NCBI GenBank assembly: GCA_965237855.1
Contig: CBDEGK010000003.1
Location: 496,001 to 560,000 of the forward strand
Length of the DNA stretch: 64,000 bases
Origin: CBDEGK01 sp965237855
GTDB taxonomy: Bacteria > Pseudomonadota > Gammaproteobacteria > Pseudomonadales > Halieaceae
Reading direction: 5' to 3'
Positions 60,358 through 64,000 of the stretch are shown piece after piece. A program made the translations under genes and the position numbers. Under the pieces are notes generated by a model. That model was not told the DNA's origin. It saw nothing but the letters and a program-made list of their open reading frames with translations, and ran no database searches. How positions within the stretch are numbered: the stretch's first letter is position 1; the number at the start of each line of letters is the position of its first letter.

Positions 60358-61305
60358 TCAGTGACCCCACTGGGTGCCAGGCAGGAATTGGTCCCGCCGC
60401 GAATTTAGAATATCCACTGTCGACAGGGCTTTGCCGCCGGCTAGCTGCAGGGTTTGCAGACTGAGCGCTCCGTGGCCGCATGCAACCACAATGCCGGCTT
60501 TCTCTGCCTGAAGAATTTCTCCGGCAGGGCCCTCACCGGCGCAGACCTGCGCTTGCCAGATTTTTATCGGCGTACCTGCCAACAAGGACCAGGCCCCCGG
60601 CACCGGATTGAAGGCGCGTACTTTTTGCTGCAGCTCAGCGGCGTCCAGCTGCCAATCCAGCTCCCCGTCGGCACGTTCTATTTTGTGCGCATAGGTTGCG
60701 CCTTCACTCTGAATTGTTGCCGTGGCCAGGTGGCCCTCCAGATCATTCAGAACCTCCAGCAGCAGGCCCGGCCCCAGCGCTGCCAAGCTATCTTGCAATG
60801 CGCCGCTGGTGGTGTTGCCGTCGATTTCTGTGGACATTGTCGCCAACACCGGCCCGGTGTCCAGGCCCGCATCCATTTTCATGATCGAGATACCAGTGTG
60901 ACGATCACCGGCCTCGATGGCCCGCTGAATGGGCGCGGCTCCGCGCCAGCGTGGTAACAGGGAGGCGTGAACATTGATACAGCCCAGGCGCGGAGTATCT
61001 AGTATCGGCTGCGGCAGAATGAGCCCGTAGGCCACCACCACCACCACGTCGGCCTTGAGCAGATCGAGCTCTTCACGCTGGCCTTCTGCTTTAAGACTGG
61101 GTGGCTGCTTAACCGGGATGGCATGTTCGAGAGCCACTGTTTTTACCGGGCTGGCCATCAGTTTTTTGCCGCGCCCGGCCCGTCGGTCGGGTTGTGTATA
61201 AACCGCAACCAGGTTGTGCCCCGCAACGACCAGGGCCCGCAGGTGGGTGGCCGCGAATTCAGGTGTGCCCGCAAAGACTAAGCGCAAGGGTTGGCAGGTC
61301 GACAT
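60358..61305 (-). CDS. fmt: methionyl-tRNA formyltransferase
   Basis: A 315-residue enzyme that formylates initiator Met-tRNA. The N-terminal formyltransferase domain has RLVFAGTPEFAATHLRAL, the catalytic Asn/His block INVHASLLPRWRGAAPIQRAI and the Asp region MKMDAGLDTGPVL. The C-terminal tRNA-binding domain has RAFNPVPGAWS. The ATG at 61305 overlaps the def stop by one base (TGATG), which couples formylation and deformylation genes. Confidence 0.97.
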   Translation of the reverse strand: MSTCQPLRLVFAGTPEFAATHLRALVVAGHNLVAVYTQPDRRAGRGKKLMASPVKTVALEHAIPVKQPPSLKAEGQREELDLLKADVVVVVAYGLILPQPILDTPRLGCINVHASLLPRWRGAAPIQRAIEAGDRHTGISIMKMDAGLDTGPVLATMSTEIDGNTTSGALQDSLAALGPGLLLEVLNDLEGHLATATIQSEGATYAHKIERADGELDWQLDAAELQQKVRAFNPVPGAWSLLAGTPIKIWQAQVCAGEGPAGEILQAEKAGIVVACGHGALSLQTLQLAGGKALSTVDILNSRRDQFLPGTQWGH

Positions 61306-61811
61306 CAAGCGCGCAGCTTGTGCTGTTTTTCCAGCTTTTTGCGGATGCGCTCGCGCTTCAGGGATGACAGGTAATCGACAAACAATTTGCCATTCAGGTG
61401 GTCAATTTCATGCTGTATGCAGACGGCCAGCAGGCCGTGTGCCTCCAGCGTATAGCTGTCACCGTTTTTGTCCAGGGCCGTCACGGCAACATGTTGTGGT
61501 CGGCAAACGGTTTCATAAAAACCGGGCACAGAGAGGCAGCCCTCATCGTATTCGCCCACCTCGTCATCCAGCACCGTGACTTCCGGATTGATAAAAACCC
61601 GCGGATCATCTTTATCTTCTGACACGTCCATAACCAGCAGGCGCTTGTGAACATTAACCTGGGTGGCGGCCAGGCCAATCCCGGGCGCCTCGTACATGGT
61701 CTCGAACATATCTTCGATCAACTGCTGCAATTGCGGCGTCACCCTGGCGACGGGTTTTGCCTTGGTGCGCAGACGGGGATCGGGGAATTCCAGTATTTCT
61801 AACAGAGCCAT
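61305..61811 (-). CDS. def: peptide deformylase
   Basis: A 168-residue metalloenzyme that removes the N-formyl group from new proteins. All three motifs are intact: GIGLAATQVN (I), EGCLSVPGF (II, metal Cys) and QHEIDHLNG (III, two metal His and the catalytic Glu). ATG 61811 (MALLEILEFPDPRL) is the family start; six upstream codons are dropped. It diverges from the LysM gene. Confidence 0.97.
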   Translation of the reverse strand: MALLEILEFPDPRLRTKAKPVARVTPQLQQLIEDMFETMYEAPGIGLAATQVNVHKRLLVMDVSEDKDDPRVFINPEVTVLDDEVGEYDEGCLSVPGFYETVCRPQHVAVTALDKNGDSYTLEAHGLLAVCIQHEIDHLNGKLFVDYLSSLKRERIRKKLEKQHKLRA

Positions 61812-61867
61812 AAAGTTAGTTGCCTTCAAATGAGGCGGTACAATGGGTGATACACTTAAGTGCTGAT

Positions 61868-61896
61868 TTGAGCGGTAGCACGCTGCCCTATATTAT
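61868..61896 (+). promoter_or_regulatory. sigma-70 type promoter of the LysM-dprA genes
   Basis: TTGAGC, a 17-base spacer and TATTAT, about 57 bases upstream of the LysM gene start, within the 142-bp spacer that separates it from divergent def. Confidence 0.6.
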
Positions 61897-61953
61897 ACAG
61901 GCAGCATTGTAGCTATGCCCACAGGTGGTCTGGGTGGAACTTGGGAAATAATT

Positions 61954-62991
61954 ATGAAAACACTTCTGGTTACACTTTGCCTCGTACTGACGGTCGCCCT
62001 ACCTGGCACTGCCGTCGCAGATGAGGTGGCGCTAACCGAGAATCCCCCGCCAATTTACGTGGTAAAGGAAGCAGACACCCTGTGGGGTATTGCGAGTCTC
62101 TACCTGCGTGATCCCTGGGAGTGGCAGGAAATTTGGGAAATTAACCTGCAGCTCGACAACCCCCACCTGATTTTCCCCGGCGACCAACTTTATCTTGTCT
62201 ACGAGGACGGCAGGCCGCGCCTGAGGGTACGCCGCGGAGCGGAATCCCGCACCGTCAAGCTGGCGCCCAATATGCGTATTGAGCCGCTGGATAAGGCGAT
62301 ACCCACTATTTCGTTGGAGCAAATTGGCGCTTGGCTCAGTGGGCACCGCATAATCAGCCCGGAGCAGCTCACCGCTGCACCCTACGTGGTGGCGGGTGCC
62401 CAGCGCCATCTTCTCAGCGCGGCCGGCGACTTGTTCTATGCCCGCGGCGCGCTGCCCGAGGACGAACTGGGTTACGGCATCTATCGCAGGGGCGACGTCT
62501 ATGTTGATCCGTTTACCAAGGAGGTACTGGGGCTGCAGGCGCGGGATATTGGCAGCGCCACCCTGTTGGAGCGCCATGATATGGACGTCAATCATTTGGA
62601 AGTGACCCGGGTGACTGAAGAGGTACGCAATGGTGACAGGCTGATCCCCAACGAGGCGCGTCAGATTTCGGCCTCGTTTGTGCCGCGTTCTCCAGATTGG
62701 GAGGTGAATGCGGTGATGGTTGCGGTTGACGGCGGCGTCAGCCAAATTGGAACACTCGACATTGTGGCAATAAACAAGGGCGAAAGAGAGAACATGGCAT
62801 CCGGGCACATTATGGCCATCTACCAGTCGGGGGAGTCGATTCGCGACCAGGTCGCCAATGAGCGCCTGCAGATGCCTGATGTTCGCGCCGGCCTGCTCAT
62901 GATTTTTCGTACTTTTGAGAAAATGAGCTACGCTATAGTACTGAAGAGCAATCGTCCGCTGGTGGTGGGAGATCGCGTCAGCAATCCCTGA
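61954..62991 (+). CDS. secreted LysM domain protein
   Basis: A 345-residue exported protein. The signal peptide MKTLLVTLCLVLTVALPGTAVA has a clear site after AVA. A LysM domain spans about residues 36-83 (YVVKEADTLWGIASLYLRDPWEWQEIWEIN ... NPHLIFPGDQLYLVY), which binds peptidoglycan. The rest (about 85-345) is a conserved region of unknown function found in the LysM protein that precedes dprA in many gammaproteobacteria. GGGAA lies six bases before the ATG at 61954. A role in cell-wall maintenance is likely but not shown. Confidence 0.9.
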   Translation: MKTLLVTLCLVLTVALPGTAVADEVALTENPPPIYVVKEADTLWGIASLYLRDPWEWQEIWEINLQLDNPHLIFPGDQLYLVYEDGRPRLRVRRGAESRTVKLAPNMRIEPLDKAIPTISLEQIGAWLSGHRIISPEQLTAAPYVVAGAQRHLLSAAGDLFYARGALPEDELGYGIYRRGDVYVDPFTKEVLGLQARDIGSATLLERHDMDVNHLEVTRVTEEVRNGDRLIPNEARQISASFVPRSPDWEVNAVMVAVDGGVSQIGTLDIVAINKGERENMASGHIMAIYQSGESIRDQVANERLQMPDVRAGLLMIFRTFEKMSYAIVLKSNRPLVVGDRVSNP

Positions 62992-63036
62992 TTCGCTCAA
63001 GGTCCACCCTGGCTGACCACTGATCAAGGATGATCT

Positions 63037-64000
63037 ATGGATGCCGAACAGGAGCGACACTGGCTGGTATTGCATCAATTGCTTGGCGGCAGTAACCAAC
63101 TGCTGCTAAAGCTTTCCCGGCTGTCAGAAAACCCCGGCACTATATTGGCTGCCGCCGAAAATGCCTGGATGCAGGCTGGCGCTGATCGCGAGCTGTTGGC
63201 ACGGCGCAGGAACTGGCAGCACCGGCTGTCAGATGTGGTCGCTCGACAGCAGGAGCAACTGCACGTGCTGGACGGGCGGATCCTGCCTATAGCCAACGCC
63301 GACTATCCACCTTTATTGAGAGAAATTCCCGATCCGCCGGCGTTGTTGTATGTACAAGGTGATGTGCGTCATTTGTCGGCGCCGGCACTGGCGGTTGTGG
63401 GCAGTCGGAAATCGAGCCGGGCGGGACAGCGCAGTGCCGGCGAGTTATGTGCCGCATTGGCTGCGGCGGGACTGGCGATATGCAGCGGGCTGGCTCAGGG
63501 CATAGACGCCGCCGCCCACCGGGCGGCATTGGAGGCGGGTGCGGTTACCCTCGGGATAATGGCCACCGGGCTTGACCGGGTGTATCCCCGACAGCATCAG
63601 GGCCTGGCCGAGGAGATCGTCAAGCAGGGTGCCCTGGTAACAGAGTTTCCCCTCGGAGCGCCGCCGACTCGCGAACGATTTCCCCAGCGCAATCGAATTA
63701 TCAGTGGCTTGTGTCTCGGTGTTTTGATTATAGAAGCTGCCCTGCGCTCTGGTTCCCTGATTACTGCCCGTATGGCGCTGGAACAGAACCGGGAGGTATT
63801 TGCCTTGCCACACTCTATCTATCATCCCCAGGGTCGAGGCTGTAATGCACTGCTAAAAGAGGGTGCCTGCCTGGTCAGGGAAGTCGGCGATATCCTGTGG
63901 GAACTGCGCGGATTTAGTGGGTCGCTGGTTGCGCCGGCCCCGTCAGAGTCGGTCGCTTTGAGCCAGGAAATACAGGCGTTGCTGGCGCTGCTGGGGGATG
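63037..64000 (+). CDS. dprA: DNA-processing protein DprA (3' truncated by window edge)
   Basis: The first 321 residues of DprA/Smf, which loads RecA on incoming single-stranded DNA during transformation. The N-terminal SAM-like region (residues about 1-80) is followed by the extended Rossmann fold: ALAVVGSRKSSRAGQRSAG, GLAICSGLAQGIDAAAHRAAL, GVLIIEAALRSGSLITARMALEQNREVFALP and GCNALLKEGA. All conserved blocks are intact to the edge. The ATG at 63037 has AAGGA upstream. It lies 45 bp after the LysM gene and probably shares its transcript. Confidence 0.95.
   Translation, partial: MDAEQERHWLVLHQLLGGSNQLLLKLSRLSENPGTILAAAENAWMQAGADRELLARRRNWQHRLSDVVARQQEQLHVLDGRILPIANADYPPLLREIPDPPALLYVQGDVRHLSAPALAVVGSRKSSRAGQRSAGELCAALAAAGLAICSGLAQGIDAAAHRAALEAGAVTLGIMATGLDRVYPRQHQGLAEEIVKQGALVTEFPLGAPPTRERFPQRNRIISGLCLGVLIIEAALRSGSLITARMALEQNREVFALPHSIYHPQGRGCNALLKEGACLVREVGDILWELRGFSGSLVAPAPSESVALSQEIQALLALLGD

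Noticed and set aside
62032..63099. Long minus-strand frame (about 355 codons) opposite the LysM gene.
   Set aside because: It mirrors a plus-strand gene with a signal peptide, LysM domain, promoter and ribosome site; the antisense product has no recognisable domain and arises from codon bias.
1..64000. Search for tRNA/rRNA genes, CRISPR arrays, insertion sequences and prophage genes.
   Set aside because: None recognised by eye in intergenic regions, which are mostly short; the two gaps over 300 bases are explained by oriC and the mnmG upstream region.

Overview
The window is a 64 kb stretch of a gammaproteobacterial chromosome that spans the replication origin. The gene set and order (recG, ubiC-ubiA, glmU-atp operon, parAB-rsmG-mnmG, mnmE-yidC-yidD-rnpA-rpmH, oriC, dnaA-dnaN-recF-gyrB, glyQS, trkHA-rsmB-fmt-def-lysM-dprA) is the layout known from Pseudomonas and from marine Cellvibrionales/Halieaceae. 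Sequence style (moderately high GC, rubredoxin-reductase fusion, TRAP transporters, H+-type ATP synthase) points to an aerobic marine bacterium of the Halieaceae/Cellvibrionales type. That placement is inference from synteny and not a phylogenetic result.

Layout. 1-6.8 kb: the 3' part of recG, a DUF1415 gene, a rubredoxin/rubredoxin-reductase fusion, ubiC-ubiA (first steps of ubiquinone synthesis), a FemAB-like acyltransferase, a DUF938 methyltransferase and yaaA. 7.7-12.9 kb: a TRAP transporter whose membrane subunits (plus strand, followed by an acyl-CoA thioesterase) face a solute-binding subunit and a D-aminoacylase-like amidohydrolase on the minus strand. 12.9-17.2 kb: uvrD, diverging from a HexR-type regulator broken by a one-base shift in an A7 run, which overlaps a TAXI-family lipoprotein. 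17.2-22.75 kb: an accessory run of small minus-strand genes (ABM, two GNATs, a small membrane protein, a divergent argC, a GFA-family gene interrupted by an in-frame TGA, a VOC protein, a cold-shock protein, a methyltransferase, DUF1330). 22.8-31.7 kb: glmU, an ASCH protein and the complete atpIBEFHAGDC operon, with a good promoter and a terminator. 31.8-41.2 kb: parB-parA-rsmG-mnmG, then a secreted protein, mnmE, yidC, yidD, rnpA and rpmH. 41.2-47.9 kb: oriC with five DnaA boxes, then dnaA (TTG start), dnaN, recF (holding two perfect parS sites) and gyrB. 48-64 kb: glyS-glyQ, djlA, a SIMPL protein, a coiled-coil protein coupled to a GAF-GAF-PAS adenylate cyclase, a methyltransferase, trkH-trkA, rsmB-fmt-def, and a LysM protein followed by the start of dprA.

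How it works together. The core is the replication and segregation hub: DnaA acts at oriC, ParAB act on the parS sites 3.3-3.9 kb away inside recF, and mnmE, mnmG, rsmG, rnpA, yidC and the F1Fo-ATPase are the usual origin-linked housekeeping genes. The least familiar item is the two-gene module at 52.7-55.6 kb. A protein built from a 36-residue helical repeat (five full copies and one partial) overlaps by 8 bp an adenylate cyclase with a domain order like the cyanobacterial CyaB enzymes. No tRNA or rRNA genes, CRISPR arrays, insertion sequences or prophage genes were seen.
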